DNA of 64,000 nucleotides from Siphonodentalium dalli (GCA_032622095.1 CP136068.1:152483151-152547150); one strand, 5' to 3'. Positions 32,990 to 45,260 are shown, counted from the stretch's first letter. Notes: a model not told the origin generated them from the sequence alone. Numbers and translations are program-made.

Positions 32990-33108
32990 ATAAGCCCATA
33001 ATTGATAAATCTCCTGAGTACCGCAAAGCAGCCAGCGAGAGCGGACAGACAGCCAGACTGCTGTGTAAAGCTAAAGGAGCTCCGGATGTCTCATTCAAAT
33101 GGTTCAAG
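32990..33108 (+). CDS. NPHS1: Nephrin exon: Ig8 first half
   Basis: Exon between CTTCCTCAG and GTTAGA, phase 1 in and phase 0 out. It encodes YKPIIDKSPEYRK, Cys in ARLLCKAKGAP and Trp in SFKWFK. It continues at 33657. Confidence 0.88.
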
Positions 33109-33143
33109 GTTAGAATCATTTTATGTACAGCCAATGCCCTGAC

Positions 33144-33485
33144 CAAACTCCATACAGCGCCCCTCTACGCTATCGCTGCGATATATCACTGCCACAATGA
33201 GTGTACTTTGCAGACGATAAATCTATTTTTACATATCGTCGCGGAACTGTATTTACTACTATTTAGTCACCTATTATCTTGTTTTGACCACCAAATTTTT
33301 TTGAAAGTTTGCAATAATGGTAATTCTTTCGGTATTGATAAGAACAATATGAACTGAGCCAGACATAGACAATTTTAATCCTAAAACATAAGAACTAAAA
33401 ACACGTAAGAATTCCTTACAAATTAATGTCCTTATGGCAGTGGTATCTCAGCGGAGTGATGGGAGATAATTCTGCCTGGAGTTTG
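33144..33485. mobile_element. Family E MITE with 9-bp target duplication
   Basis: CAAACTCC ... GGAGTTTG ends. TGCCCTGAC flanks both sides exactly (33135-33143, 33486-33494). It is inverted relative to 26167-26485. Confidence 0.83.
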
Positions 33486-33487
33486 TG

Positions 33488-33590
33488 CCCTGACTTCAAT
33501 GTGTTATTATCTAGAGTTATCCTTCTTTACCGATTAGCCAATGCCCTGACTTCAATGTGTTGTTATATAGAGTTATCCTTCATTGTTCAT
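33488..33590. repeat. ~55-bp tandem duplication
   Basis: GCCCTGACTTCAATGTGTT through AGAGTTATCCTTC is repeated once, starting within the target duplication of the E element. Confidence 0.75.
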
Positions 33591-33656
33591 TGGGATATGT
33601 TGATTTTTATGTCCTATTTATTGTCCATATATTTGATCTAATTGACTTATTTTCAG

Positions 33657-33840
33657 GATGGTATAACGCTGGATCCCTCGAAGGCAAAATATAAAATCGA
33701 GACAAGAACAGCAGACATCGTACAGTATCATAATACACTGAAGATAAATGATGTGTCAAGCTCTGATTATGGTTCCTATATGTGTCAGTCGACCAACGAG
33801 AAGGGAGAAGATATCTTTGAAATCATACTTGATGGCACTA
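33657..33840 (+). CDS. NPHS1: Nephrin exon: Ig8 second half
   Basis: Exon between TATTTTCAG and GTAAGT, phase 0 in and phase 1 out. It encodes DGITLDPSKAKYKIE, then SSSDYGSYMCQSTNEKG with the F-strand Cys, and ends FEIILDGT. A family A element starts only 18 bp after the donor. Confidence 0.88.
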
Positions 33841-33858
33841 GTAAGTAGTTAATTCGAT

Positions 33859-34112
33859 CAAGCCTTGAAATAGTGTGCCTGTCATTTGCAGAATGAGGTC
33901 TCCAGAGGGTGAATTTAGTGATGCTACCCCGCATAGCGGGCTAGCATCACCAAATTCACCCTCTGGGAACCTCATTCTGCTGAGGTGTAAGCAGAATGAG
34001 GTCCCCAGAGTGTGAATTTGGTGATGCTAGCATGCTATGCGGGGTAGCATCACTAAATTCACCCTCTGGGGACCTCATTCTGCAAATGACAGACACCCTA
34101 TTTCAAGGCTTG
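33859..34112. mobile_element. Family A MITE, two hairpins in tandem
   Basis: CAAGCCTTGAAATAG ... TATTTCAAGGCTTG. Flanks aattcgat / aattcaat match 7 of 8. Same dimer architecture as 19284-19538. Confidence 0.9.
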
Positions 34113-34319
34113 AATTCAATTATCCAATTGATCATAAATCAAGAATTAAGCTGCATCACAAAATTTAAGCCGATTATTGTCAGGAGAGTTGCAACCAGTG
34201 GGATTACGTCCACAAAAATTTTACCAAAATTTAGCAACATAAATTACTTATATCTGCCTTCAAGAATAAGTATTCTTTGACGTAAACCAGCTAGTGATAT
34301 CGGTTGGGATAATGCTGTT

Positions 34320-34620
34320 TTACGTCGAAGCCTTGTGAACTTTAGGATATTGTTACCTATTTATTGCTGCTGATGTATATGGACGACAGAACATACTATT
34401 TTTCACTGAGTTATTCCCCTTTCATTTTTTAAACCGTTTTGTCCATTCGTTTGTCCACCACACATTATGGGTACTTTCATTATGTAATCAACTCCTCCCA
34501 CACTTTCAGATGTAGACGTAAATGGAACTTCAGGATATTGATACACATATATTGCTAATGTGCGCCAAAAAATGTTCAAAAAATCCTTCTTCATGGAGTT
34601 ATTCCCCTTTCTTGACTTAG
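34320..34620. repeat. Family L repeat
   Basis: ATGTAATCAACTCCTCCCAC, GATATTGATACACATATATT and GAGTTATTCCCCTTTC recur at 35215-35400 and, inverted, at 24080-24280. Confidence 0.6.
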
Positions 34621-34635
34621 AACAATTTTGACCGT

Positions 34636-35195
34636 TTTTATACCCCCACTTTTGAAGATTGACTGCGTCTGTCTGTCACACTTTCTCGCGTCTGTCCATC
34701 ACATTGTTCTCGTGTCTGTCCGTCACACTTTCTCCCTCCGTGTGTCCGTCCGTCCGTCCGACCTCATAACTCTAACAACTATGAACCGATTTCAATAACT
34801 TTTTGTATGCAATCTCCTTAGGACCGCCTCTCCGCATGATGCTAATTGCGTTGCGGTCCGACTTTCTTTTTTAAGTTACGCCTTACTTTTCGACTTATTT
34901 TGACTTAATAACTTTAACAAATATGAACCGATTTAAAAAAAAATTGGTATAAATGCTTCTCACAACACCCTCTCTACATGATGCGGCTCAGGGTTGGCTC
35001 GGACTGTTTTTCCTAACATTACACTTCATTTTCGTCTTATTTTGACTTAGAAAATTTTGGGATTTTTTTTTTGTGAATGCTATCAAGTTAGGATATGTTC
35101 CGGAAAGTTAAAAATCTTTTTTGTTGGGTTTACGGATAATGCGGGTTGAATTTGCCACGGTGGGGGTATGCTAGCACGCGAGTGCCCACCTCTTG
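34636..35195. repeat. Family K repeat
   Basis: TTATACCCCCAC start, CCGTCCGTCCGTCCG, two internal CAAATATGAACCGATTT blocks and GTGGGGGTATGC end. Confidence 0.7.
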
Positions 35196-35214
35196 TTGAG
35201 TTTGGGTACCTTTG

Positions 35215-35400
35215 AGTTTGGGTACCTTCATTGTGTAATCAACTCCTCCCACAGTAGAGAATGAATTATTAAAACTTTAGGATATTGATGACCATATATT
35301 GCTAATGTGCAACATGCATATACAAGACAGAAAATAATGGGTTTTTTTTACAGAGTTATTCTCCTTTCTTGACTCTGAAATTTTTTTAATGATTTTTACC
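35215..35400. repeat. Family L repeat, second copy
   Basis: GTAATCAACTCCTCCCACAG and ATATTGCTAATGTGC match 34430-34565. Confidence 0.6.
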
Positions 35401-35596
35401 AAAGTTCAATTTTTTTTCTTCCGAAAAAGCCAACCTCCTAAGAAACTCATCTTTATTCGGGGAATGTGTGGTCGGTGACCTTTTATTATAATAAATTTCT
35501 AAGTGAAATATTTTGATTGACACATAATGCAATGATATAGAAATAGAGTACCGTATGGAGACCTCAATACATCTGTAAATATTTTAAACATTTCAG

Positions 35597-35785
35597 GCCC
35601 ACCTGATCCACCTTATGAGATAAAGCTGTTTAATCGGACGCACAACACCATGACTGTTACTTGGAAGCCTGGTTTCAGCGGAGGGCTTTTGGTAACTTAT
35701 ACAGTGCGGTACAGAGAATCGGGAGCATCGGGTTATACCACCGCTGATGTTCTGCCTCCAGGGACGCAGGTCTACACAGCAGCAG
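35597..35785 (+). CDS. NPHS1: Nephrin exon: FN3 first half
   Basis: Exon between CATTTCAG and GTTTGT, phase 1-1. It encodes SPPDPPYEIKLFN, TMTVTWKPGFSGG with the FN3 B-strand Trp, and YTVRYRESG. It continues at 38719. Confidence 0.9.
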
Positions 35786-35813
35786 GTTTGTACATCGGAT
35801 GTTGTCTCAACCA

Positions 35814-35866
35814 TACAGTAATGCCCTAATTAAATGCCCTAGTCGATTAATTAGGGCATTACTGTA
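35814..35866. mobile_element. Minimal family B MITE (53 bp)
   Basis: Only the outer ends remain: TACAGTAATGCCCTAATTAA joined to AGTCGATTAATTAGGGCATT and ACTGTA. It starts 28 bp after the FN3a donor. Confidence 0.85.
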
Positions 35867-37066
35867 GGATTACAAAATGTCTCCTCCCTTCAGTTCTAAA
35901 AGTTTAATTGGAATTGTTCATCCTTCAATTTTAGGTCAAATAAAAAAAACATTTATTTTTTTTTAATATTTTTTATTCGGGTCTAAACAAATAAATACAT
36001 ACAGACGTGAGGAATCAAGGACACAATACATACACTTGGTTAAATCATAAAATAATTATTTCAAATATATTAATAGGAGTGGGATAAAATATAAAGTGTT
36101 TTGTCATAGGCTGAAATAAACATGTTCAAATCATTATATGAATGAGTTTTGTATATAATAGATGGTATAAGATATTGATCAATTTAGACTCTGCACCGTT
36201 GATACTTTTGTGGGGTTTTCATCTCTCACGTTTATGTTAAAAATAATTCATCAATTATATTCCATCTCTCTTGGAATAAAATATCTTTTTTTGTGGAATA
36301 GCCCTTTAATGGTACAGTTTCAAATAAATTTATTGCCCTGTTTTAGACACCTGCCTCCTTATGAAAATATTGCTCGCTGGGTGCTTTTAATGGCCCACTG
36401 AAAATATGGCTCGCTGGGTGCTTTTAATGGCCCACTGAAAATAAAAAATATAGATCATCCTGCTGCTTTGTGATAATGGATGAATTACTGACCATAACTT
36501 TTATATCTAAACATATTTTCACCTTGTGTTTGATATTTTCCTTTGTACTTCCTGAAATTATTAAAGTTTTATTTTTGATTCGTTTAAACTGTATGTGCAC
36601 AGACTGGTACATTTAAATTGCATTAACACTTTTAATAATCCAAAGTCATTTTTTAAAAGCAACAATTTCGGGAGTAAACATATTAAAACCTGCCTTATGG
36701 GAAATTTTGGTTGTTAAAAGTTGGAATAAAAACCTGCCTGTTACGTTTATTACGTCAATGATGGTTTATTAGGTCAACATAGCTTTATTAGGTAGGTACT
36801 ACCTTCATGACGTAATTATATATACAAATTGCTCAGGTAACTAGGGAAGTCAACCGGCTTAAATGACGTCCTTGTGATTTTAGAACGTTATATTGTCCAT
36901 AATTCACTATTATTGACACAAAATTTGTAAAAGGATATTCGTTTTTGCTCTAAAACATCTATAAGTCATCAGAACAAAGTCGACTAAAATAACTGTAAAA
37001 AGCCAACAAACTGTTTCGCTCTAAGCCACACTTTGTCCATATCATTTTTCGGCTAAAAAATAGATA
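35867..37066. other. AT-rich intron; small 35-bp duplication
   Basis: GCTCGCTGGGTGCTTTTAAT + GGCCCACTGAAAATA is repeated at 36370 and 36409. Otherwise nothing recognisable. Confidence 0.5.
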
Positions 37067-37283
37067 TACAGTAATGCCCTAATTATTCGACTCCATAACC
37101 ACAGCAGAATTATGGGTAACTTTTCAGGATTTAGTCGGAAATATGGCTTGTTGCCATTCATCAGAAAGCTCTCGACGAGAGCTTTCCGATGAATGGTAAC
37201 AAGCCATATTTCCGACTAAATCCTGAAAAGTTACCCATAATTCTGCTGTAGTTAAGGAGTTGATTAATTAGAGCATTACTGTA
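37067..37283. mobile_element. Family B MITE
   Basis: Full palindrome with TACAGTAATGCCC and GAGCATTACTGTA ends. Confidence 0.89.
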
Positions 37284-38066
37284 TTATAAGCAGACAGCCA
37301 GCAGAGAAACACTAAGGAATATTTTATAGGGGATGTTCAGCTAATAAGTTTAGGCTGGTTGTCAGTCGACATAAATTTCGACTCAGTATATCATATAAAT
37401 TAATCTGAGTCGAACAGGACTGGCCGGAAAGCTATTTCCAGACTTGGGGATATACCAGGAAATTCCTTGTTTTGATTGGAAGCGGTACCAGAAACCGCTA
37501 ACCCCGATTGGCTAACCGATATATTGATCTAAATTTAAATACTGGGCGGAACAAAGAGACGCGATATTTTAATTTGAGCATGCGCACACATTGACAAATA
37601 AGCTTCCTGTTTCAAATATTTTTTTAAAGAAAGACATTTATTCATCGGTAAAACTCGTTTTCGACGCTTTTAATAATCTCATCACAATAGGAAAAAATGA
37701 GTGTTATGTACAGTGGACAAAGGCCGAAACGATGTGTTATTGAAGTGTGTTTCGTCTATCTTGAAAGAGACAGTTATTTCAGAGTTGAAATCTGAACAAT
37801 TTCAAGTGTTGTCGGCAATATTCGTAAACAGGTCGTGCATAAATTATTCCTTATTTGGAATGTCTGCGACATCAGTATGACGTCACGATATTGGGGGAAG
37901 CCCATTGTTCTGGAAATGGGTTTTTACACGAATTCGTGTCGACGTAATATTATAATTATTACGGAGATGTTTACGTCGACTGGCTGGTTGTCAGCTGAAT
38001 ATCCCCACTTATGAATCAATGGAAATCAAGTAACTACTCATCATAAAAGAATTCAGTTATCAAGAG
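37284..38066. other. Intronic DNA, no recognised feature
   Basis: It contains GTCGACGTAA / TTACGTCGAC around 37937-37980 and CAGCTAATAAG / GTCAGCTGAATATCC-like phrases at either end, which may be ends of an unrecognised element. No gene is visible. Confidence 0.4.
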
Positions 38067-38436
38067 ATTAAAGTGATGTGAAACCCTCCGGTAGGGTGAT
38101 CAAATACAAATGGAGAATATTCTTGTTCAAAGTAGTAATTTTTACAAATATTATATCCAAATTGACAACACACAACGTCATTCTTATATATTAATTAAAT
38201 GTAGTGACTCTCGATTGCGAAATCGTTTTCGTTAGTTTATCGCCGATAGATGTGTCCCGAATCGAGTAGTAAATATTTACATTTGAGCGTAGTTCAGGCT
38301 GTTTTCTATGGAGTGGTACGATCGATTTGCTTCAGATTTTCGGCGATGTTAGTAGCATATTACATTCCTCCAGTTGGCATAGTGCCTGGATACTAAATGA
38401 TCAGTTTCACGCACCCGAACAAGTACATAATATGTC
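38067..38436. mobile_element. Family H element
   Basis: TTAAAGTGATGTGAAACCC at one end and CAAGTACATAATATGTCTTT at the other. The sequence is the reverse complement of 60053-60427 through the TCCCGAATCGAG centre. Confidence 0.78.
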
Positions 38437-38718
38437 TTTAAATAATCTTTTGGAAAAATGCTACATAAAAAAAATGGTTAGGATAAAAACTATGTAAATA
38501 AAATCTTTCATAATTATAAATATGCAAAATCTGAGTTATTGCCCTTTCTGACTTTTTTACCTGTTGATTATATTTAGTGGTCATTATTTTAACATGACAT
38601 TGGAGGACAATTACACTCCGAGCTGGCATTAATATGACAAAGCCTTAAAAAAATTAATATTTTCAAGGCCTGGAAATTGAGTCACGTGATATCAATGTTT
38701 TTCATTGCCTAATTTCAG

Positions 38719-38817
38719 GTCTCAGCCCAGGTGTGGAATATGAGTTCACAGTTCGAGCTTCCAACATGCTCGGGAAAAGTTACTACCAGAAAAAGATGCT
38801 GAATGCCAGATCACTGA
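38719..38817 (+). CDS. NPHS1: Nephrin exon: FN3 second half
   Basis: Exon between TAATTTCAG and GTAAGA, phase 1-1. It encodes GLSPGVEYEFTVRASNMLG, the classical FN3 L-x-P-G-x-x-Y-x-x-x-V-x-A-x-N motif, and ends NARSL. Confidence 0.9.
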
Positions 38818-39129
38818 GTAAGATCTTAATTAGTTAACGCTGAATATCTGATCACTTAGTTAGATCTTAAGTATTACCTGGGTATAGAATGACGACCTTA
38901 TAGTTATCCCTAAATGATAATGTTTATACGATCTTACCCGCGTTATGTATGATCACCACCTAAGGCACGAACTTTACATCCAGAAATAACAATTCGACAT
39001 TCAGAATCTTGAATGGTCATGTCGCCATCATTTTGTGTGAACAGAGTAACCCTCCCACCTTGAGGCCTGTTAGTTACTGGTACTGTTAGGAAGATTAAAC
39101 ACCCCTACTCACATACAAGAACTCTTGTT

Positions 39130-39598
39130 TTAACCCTTTCAGTGCCAGGGGCCAATTTCATCGGCCCTAATTTACAGTTTGTAAATCGGCCCTAATTTAC
39201 GGTCTGTAAATCAGCCCTTTTTTTTTTTTTTTAGATTCTTTTTTGTTTTGGTTGAATTTCTTTTGGGTATGCTTAAGCGAATTTAAAAACAAACTGGATA
39301 AAACCTTAGGGGCATGTTATAGCTCAAAACTATCACCAAGTATTCATGGTAATAAGTTTGATGCCCATGAAAAACGTAAGATTCCCTGGCACTTAACCTA
39401 CAAAATATTCTGTTAAAGAATATAAGAAAAAATTATTAAAATTGTAAAAAATAATAACAAATGATGAAAAATTGTTAGGCCAATGCATTCTCTTATATAT
39501 GCGAGGCGACCTATGGTCGACTCGCATATATAAGAGAATTCATTGGCACAGGGTATACGGGTTGATACAAAAATCAGACCTGGCACTGAAAGGGTTAA
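39130..39598. mobile_element. Family C3 MITE (piggyBac-like), single core palindrome
   Basis: TTAACCCTTTCAGTGCCAGG and GGCACTGAAAGGGTTAA ends. The single core palindrome lies at 39479-39547. The left arm has two AATTTACGGTCTGTAAAT-like inverted phrases. A second copy is at 50629-51087. Confidence 0.85.
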
Positions 39599-39904
39599 AT
39601 ACCCAACTTGATTAGTATTCTTGACATCCAGGATGTTGAGGTTATTATTAGTGGTATACTGGGGCCACTCTTTTAAAGATGGTCTGTCTTCCAGGCCACA
39701 ATTACAACAACAACATAATTTTTATAAATCCTGATTTCAAGTCTAATAAAAGGCTGCTCAGTCCCCCCCCCGAACCGGTGGCTTCATTTGGAGCGGAGGC
39801 TTGTAGAATTATACTATATGGATAAGACACTTGTGCATTGTCTCATTACTGACATGCATACAAATAACCAAATCTTAAAAAAACTCTTAAAGTCAAAATA
39901 TAAC

Positions 39905-40350
39905 CTCAAATTGGCACAAAATGAAGAAAATTACAAGAAAAATTTAATTTTCTAAGTCGAAAACCCCATAACTCTGAGAAAATCATCGGATCAAACTCAA
40001 AATCGAACTTGACCTGTATTTTGATATGACTGATCCACATAAAAACTGTATTTGCAATTAAAGGATCCAAACTTGAGATATCATCCGGAAACCGAAAAAG
40101 TGAGAAATTTTCTATGTAAAACAAGTCGAAAAAGGGCCACAACTCTCGCAAAAATGGGCGGAGCATACCCATATTCAAACTTGACCTGTATTTTGGTCTG
40201 ATAAACTGATGAAATTTGCTTTTGATCTAATTACCGAAACTAAAGTTATCATCCGGAAACCATTTCCGGACGCACGCATGGCTCGACACACGGACGGACA
40301 CCGGCTAGTTTAATAGTCCCCCGAAAAAAAAATTCGGGGGGCAAAAATAG
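39905..40350. repeat. Family K repeat (inverted) with terminal hairpin
   Basis: AATTTTCTAAGTCGAAAACCCC, two ACTTGACCTGTATTTTG blocks, CGGACGGACACC and the CCCCCGAAAA / TTCGGGGGG hairpin. Confidence 0.68.
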
Positions 40351-40974
40351 TTATTTTGTGAATAAAAATCTTGATAAAACTGAAGACTGGGCATATTATT
40401 TGTCTATAAAGGCATAATAAATATGTGTTACGCAATCGATTCATGAATCGTTACAAACACATTGCGTATGTAACACATTTATCTACCATTGGTGTGACAG
40501 AATCCACTGCACAAATAATATTTTAGGAGTTTCATAAATGCCAAAACTGTTGAATTTGTGTCCGACGATTAGCTTTTTTGAGTAAATTCTCCCAAGCTGC
40601 AAAGGTGTCTGTGTCACGCGATTAGCTCGCTTTACTAAATTCTCACAACCTGCAAGTTCACGCGAATATGCCTAACAGAAATTGTATTCAATGGACACAA
40701 TATCTTACACATGCATGTGTTATATGATTTATAATAAATACTGAACAAATACATATTAGTTTCTTTGTGATATGTAATCCATAATACCCATGATGGTAGG
40801 CAATCAAATAATATTAAAACCTTGCAACTATTTGTTTATAGTACGCAATAATATACGTTGGAATGTAGTTTTGATTTTTCACGCCTTGTATCGCAACTGC
40901 AGGAACGATACAGATGTTTTTATCGCCAATTCGTTATCGCCAATTTTATCAGTGAATTTCTTAGGAAATGGTAG

Positions 40975-41755
40975 ATAAAGTGGTTTATTTCAATTGTGAG
41001 GTCATGGTGATATGACTGGTATCTATAGTAAACTGAAGACTGGGCATATTATTTGTCTATAAAGGTATAATAAAGTGGTTTATTTCGATCGTGAGGTCAT
41101 GGTGATATGACTGGTATCTATAGTAAACTGAAGACTGGGCATATTATTTGTCTATAAAGGTATAATAAAGTGGTTTATTTCGATCGTGAGGTCATGGTGA
41201 TATGACTGGTATCTATAGTAAACTGAAGACTGGGCATATTATTTGTCTATAAAGGTATAATAAAGTGGTTTATTTCGATCGTGAGGTCATGGTGATATGA
41301 CTGGTATCTATAGTAAACTGAAGACTGGGCATATTATTTGTCTATAAAGGTATAATAAAGTGGTTTATTTCGATCGTGAGGTCATGGTGATATGACTGGT
41401 ATCTATAGTAAACTGAAGACTGGGCATATTATTTGTCTATAAAGGTATAATAAAGTGGTTTATTTCGATCGTGAGGTCATGGTGATATGACTGGTATCTA
41501 TAGTAAACTGAAGACTGGGCATATTATTTGTCTATAAAGGTATAATAAAGTGGTTTATTTCGATCGTGAGGTCATGGTGATATGACTGGTATCTATAGTA
41601 AACTGAAGACTGGGCATATTATTTGTCTATAAAGGTATAATAAAGTGGTTTATTTTGATCGTGAGGTCATGGTGATATGACTGGTATCTATAGTAAACTG
41701 AAGACTGGGTATATTTGTCGATAAAGGCATAATAAATGGTTTATTTCTATCGTAA
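40975..41755. repeat. 95-bp tandem array, 8 near-identical copies
   Basis: TGGTTTATTTCGATCGTGAG through TAAAGGTATAATAAAG repeats at 40981, 41076, 41171, 41266, 41361, 41456, 41551 and 41646. The outermost copies are diverged and the inner ones nearly identical. A lone partial copy is at 40369-40420. Confidence 0.95.
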
Positions 41756-43040
41756 AATCATAATAAATCTAAAGTTGAAATACAACTTGCCATGATTGAG
41801 GCTGCTATCAAGATAGAGTTGTCCTTCTTGGTATGCTTTTGGTATTCTCTAATTGTTTTCGCACAGATTTCTGTTCTACAAATGGCCCATAAAACTGTCC
41901 TGCAGATGTGATAAGAAATTTAAAATAAAATTTATATTTATTGATAGAATTTTTCCAGACAGGTGTCATCAATTCAGTCCTTCCCACGAGGGAAACAGCG
42001 AGAGCACATATTTGCTCTCGCAATTCAGAAGACAGGTGTAATAATACCCGTAATATAATCGTAAGTTGGGTTTTTCTCAAACAAAATGTTCTTTTAGTAT
42101 AAAACTATGTCCAGTTACACTTTTACATGCCCATAATTTAACAAGATGGGAAAAGTTCTAAATATACCTTCAAACAGTTCAATATTGAATCAATGATTAC
42201 TGTGACCATGAACATTTTGACAAGAGGGATGAGTCCGAATTATAGCACCCATGAATTAACAATTGCGAGTGCATACGGGTGCGAGAACAATTGCTCCCGT
42301 CTCCTAGGAAGGACTGAGTTCATATCTATTACTTTATACCCCGGAAACCAGCGGAAACTGTATAAAACTTTATGGGAAGAGATTATTATTATTATTATTA
42401 TTATAGATACATTTGGAGCGCATTATACAATAAATTAGTTTCAATGCGCTTACAATACAAACATGGCACACATCCTAAAATAATAGTAAATAGCGAATGG
42501 ATAAAATTATATACTAAGAACCTAACTAGAAAATACGCAAACTTAACCTAATTCTCAACCGCAGTAAAGGCAATGTAAATAAATAAATAAATAACAGTTT
42601 TGTTTAGCGTAAAATCCACCGAAGTGCTCTAAAACGCTTGACATGTTAAACATAAAATACAATTGCAAATATAAGACATAATTATGGTCATCAACAAAAA
42701 TGTAGAACTATAAGTGAGACGTTACTAAGAAATACAAAAGTGCATAAAATTACAAATCGAAAAAATAATACTGGTAAATTGGGGGTGGTAACATGCTAAA
42801 AAATGCTAACAGCGAAAAAAGGTGGTAAAATGGCGAACGAGTTACAAGCTAAAAATAACATGAAAAGGGGGTAAAATGGGGAAAGATCGGGAACGAGTAA
42901 AATTGAAACAAAAAATATTGATGAGACTAAGGTGCTTAATTAGTGATCCGAACAGTATAAAAGATAGATTATTATCAACAAAGAGTTTTTTTTTTTTTTT
43001 AAACAGACAGATTTTGATGCATAATTTTGTTGTTTTACAG
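41756..43040. other. Intron with (ATT)n microsatellite
   Basis: An (ATT)n run lies at 42381-42404. CTTCCCACGAGGGAAAC... and TCCTAGGAAGGACTGAGTTC near 41979 and 42301 suggest an unclassified inverted element (about 41800-42325). A T run precedes the transmembrane exon. Confidence 0.5.
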
Positions 43041-43217
43041 ATGCTATACCAGTGCCCTCTGGTGGTGGTGACATATCAACCTCTAATCTTCAGAGCTCAG
43101 ACGAGGTTCCAGAGATGATCATCCTCATTGCCTGCATCATCGGCGTCTTCCTACTGGCTCTCAACATAGGGCTCATATTGTACTACGTCAGGCGGCGAAA
43201 CAAGAGGCTCAGTGAAA
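43041..43217 (+). CDS. NPHS1: Nephrin exon: juxtamembrane and transmembrane helix
   Basis: Exon between TGTTTTACAG and GTAAGC, phase 1-1. A Gly/Ser-rich stalk (PSGGGDISTS) precedes a hydrophobic stretch MIILIACIIGVFLLALNIGL, then ILYYV and a basic stop-transfer RRRNKR. This is a single-pass type I topology with the preceding domains outside. Confidence 0.92.
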
Positions 43218-43260
43218 GTAAGCTACAACCCTCTGAATTTTGCTCAAGTTTTAATAATAT

Positions 43261-43461
43261 TACAGTATTGCCCTAAATAATCGACTCCTTAACCACAGCA
43301 GAATTATGGGTAATTTTTCAGGATTTAGTCAGAAATATGGCTTGTTGCCATTCATCGGAAAGCTCTCGTAAATGGCAACAAGCCATATTTTCGACTAAAT
43401 CCTGAAAATTACCCATAATTCTGCTGTGGTTAAGGAGTCGATTATTTTGGACATTACTGTA
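43261..43461. mobile_element. Family B MITE
   Basis: TACAGTATTGCCC ... GACATTACTGTA; the central stem is slightly shortened. It starts 43 bp after the transmembrane exon donor. Confidence 0.87.
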
Positions 43462-43463
43462 GT

Positions 43464-43902
43464 TTAAAGGCCCACTTAATTTTCTAATTCCCATATCACA
43501 TTGTATACAACATATTCCATATTATATACCATTTGAAAGAGTAAAATCTAAAACATTGTATTAGCAACTTATCTGGTCTAATAAACTGTGAACATGTTGT
43601 TTTTGTCAAGGCGTGCGTTATGCCCTTAATTTTGATCTGGTCTGTTCTGCCAGTCTATTATTTTCAATAGAAGGGGAATAACTGTATCTCTTAGTTGTGA
43701 ATTATGATGCATTCTGGGGTAAATAGCGGGGAAAATATTGGTATGAACTGAGAATCTGTCCCTTTTGTGGACACTCTTAGCCACAGCTATTCCATATTCC
43801 AGTAGAATTTATATTTTTTGGTTCCTCTTCCAAGTGGTAAATAATATGGAATATGTTGTATATAATCTGATCTGGGAATTCGAAAATTGAGTGGGCCTTT
43901 AA
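43464..43902. mobile_element. Family F MITE (TTAA-ended)
   Basis: TTAAAGGCCCACTTAATTTTC ... GAAAATTGAGTGGGCCTTTAA. Internal phrases (GTTATGCCC, TCAATAGAAGGGGAATAACT) match the copy at 25005-25456. It abuts the B element. Confidence 0.82.
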
Positions 43903-44222
43903 TGCTACACTTTTTCGGTGGTTGAAGTGTCCGGGTACTGACATCAGTTTGATTCACTGAAAAAAAAGTGTGCAATGAAATAATTTAAATGGAATAACAT
44001 TAGATTTATGTTTCTTATGCTTATTTTTTAGATCTCTGACTTTATTCGCAAAATACATATTAAGATGGAATGCAGCATGCATCAGAATTCAAAAACTTGT
44101 ATTACTAGATAGAGTTATCCCCCTGCAATTAAAAAATAAAGTAATGCAATTGAGATGCCCATTCCTGGCGATAAGTTGTCCTCATTTCTTTTGAGGGAGA
44201 ATTTAATTTGCACTGTTGTCAG

Positions 44223-44275
44223 CATCCAAACAGAGGCTCATCCAAACAGAGGCTCATCCAAACAGAGGCTCATCT
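44223..44275. repeat. 16-bp tandem repeat x3
   Basis: CATCCAAACAGAGGCT is repeated three times exactly. Confidence 0.9.
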
Positions 44276-44563
44276 AACTCACCATTAGGGACCTCTACTT
44301 GTATATTTCCTGCACTGAACTGCTATTTAACTATTCAAGCCTTTCTTTTCTAAATACACTATCTGAACATTTCCCACCGATCGATGAATATGAATCCTTC
44401 TGCTCTTGTATTATCTGTTTTTCTGTTTGTTGTCTGCTTATATTTCCTGACCCCCCCCCCCCCAAATGAATAATAGACCGTTCCATATGAGCGGAGCAAG
44501 TAAAGTCTGTTTGACCCCATTCTCCTGATATGTTTTCTAATTCTATCATAACTTACTTTCTAG

Positions 44564-44715
44564 ATGGCAGCGATACAACCAGTCACACAAATACTATAGA
44601 GCTGTATGGTCCTACGAAGGAAACAGCCATTTATCCATTGTCTGATGATGGGCGGAGTTACGGCACCTATGAGAAAAGTTTTGATGATGTATCAGATGAT
44701 TTCAGAGCTTATGAG
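44564..44715 (+). CDS. NPHS1: Nephrin exon: cytoplasmic tail 1
   Basis: Exon between CTTTCTAG and GTAACT, phase 1 in and phase 0 out. It encodes NGSDTTSHTNTIELYGPTKE, then YPLSDDGRSYGTYEK and SDDFRAYE. Several tyrosines lie in acidic context, suitable for phosphorylation; no exact vertebrate YDxV site occurs in this exon. Confidence 0.85.
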
Positions 44716-45057
44716 GTAACTTATTTATAGTTGTATGTTTACCATGAACTAGCATGATGAACCTGACATTGTTGAGCTATTAGGACTAGGGGGTTGGTCA
44801 TCAAAAATGATGGGTGAAAGTATTGGCTTTTAGGCTAAATAAATAAATATTATGTGTTCTCAGGCACCTCCCTTGTCATAATTTTTTTTTTTTTTAAATT
44901 AAAAGCCTTGTCAAACATTTTTTCAATATTTTCTGTTAGAAATATTGGATTTGAACAACGAAAATGAATTTTTGTTTGTTTCTGGAGTATGTTTATAATT
45001 AGCCTTCCTCCCTCATCTCAAAATTTAAATATAATTGCCTGAGAACACAGATATGTT

Positions 45058-45260
45058 ATTATACCCCCTTTTTTTTTTAAAAGGGGGGTATACTGTTTTG
45101 CACCTGTCCGTCCGTCCGTCCGTGCGAGAGTCCGTACGTGCGTCCGTACGTGCGTCCGATGTCTGTTCGTGTCATAACTTGAACAGTAGTGCTCGGATCT
45201 TAATGAAATTAGGTATGGATGTTCACTATTATGAGGACATTAAATAGAGGGTTCCATCAT
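45058..45260. repeat. Family K repeat
   Basis: TATACCCCC / AAGGGGGGTATAC hairpin followed by (CCGT)n and CGTACGTGCGTC phrases. Confidence 0.7.

Noticed and set aside
3325-34112. CRISPR-like regularly spaced palindromic repeats
   Set aside because: The repeats are dispersed irregularly with target-site duplications, without constant-length spacers, in a eukaryotic intron-rich sequence.
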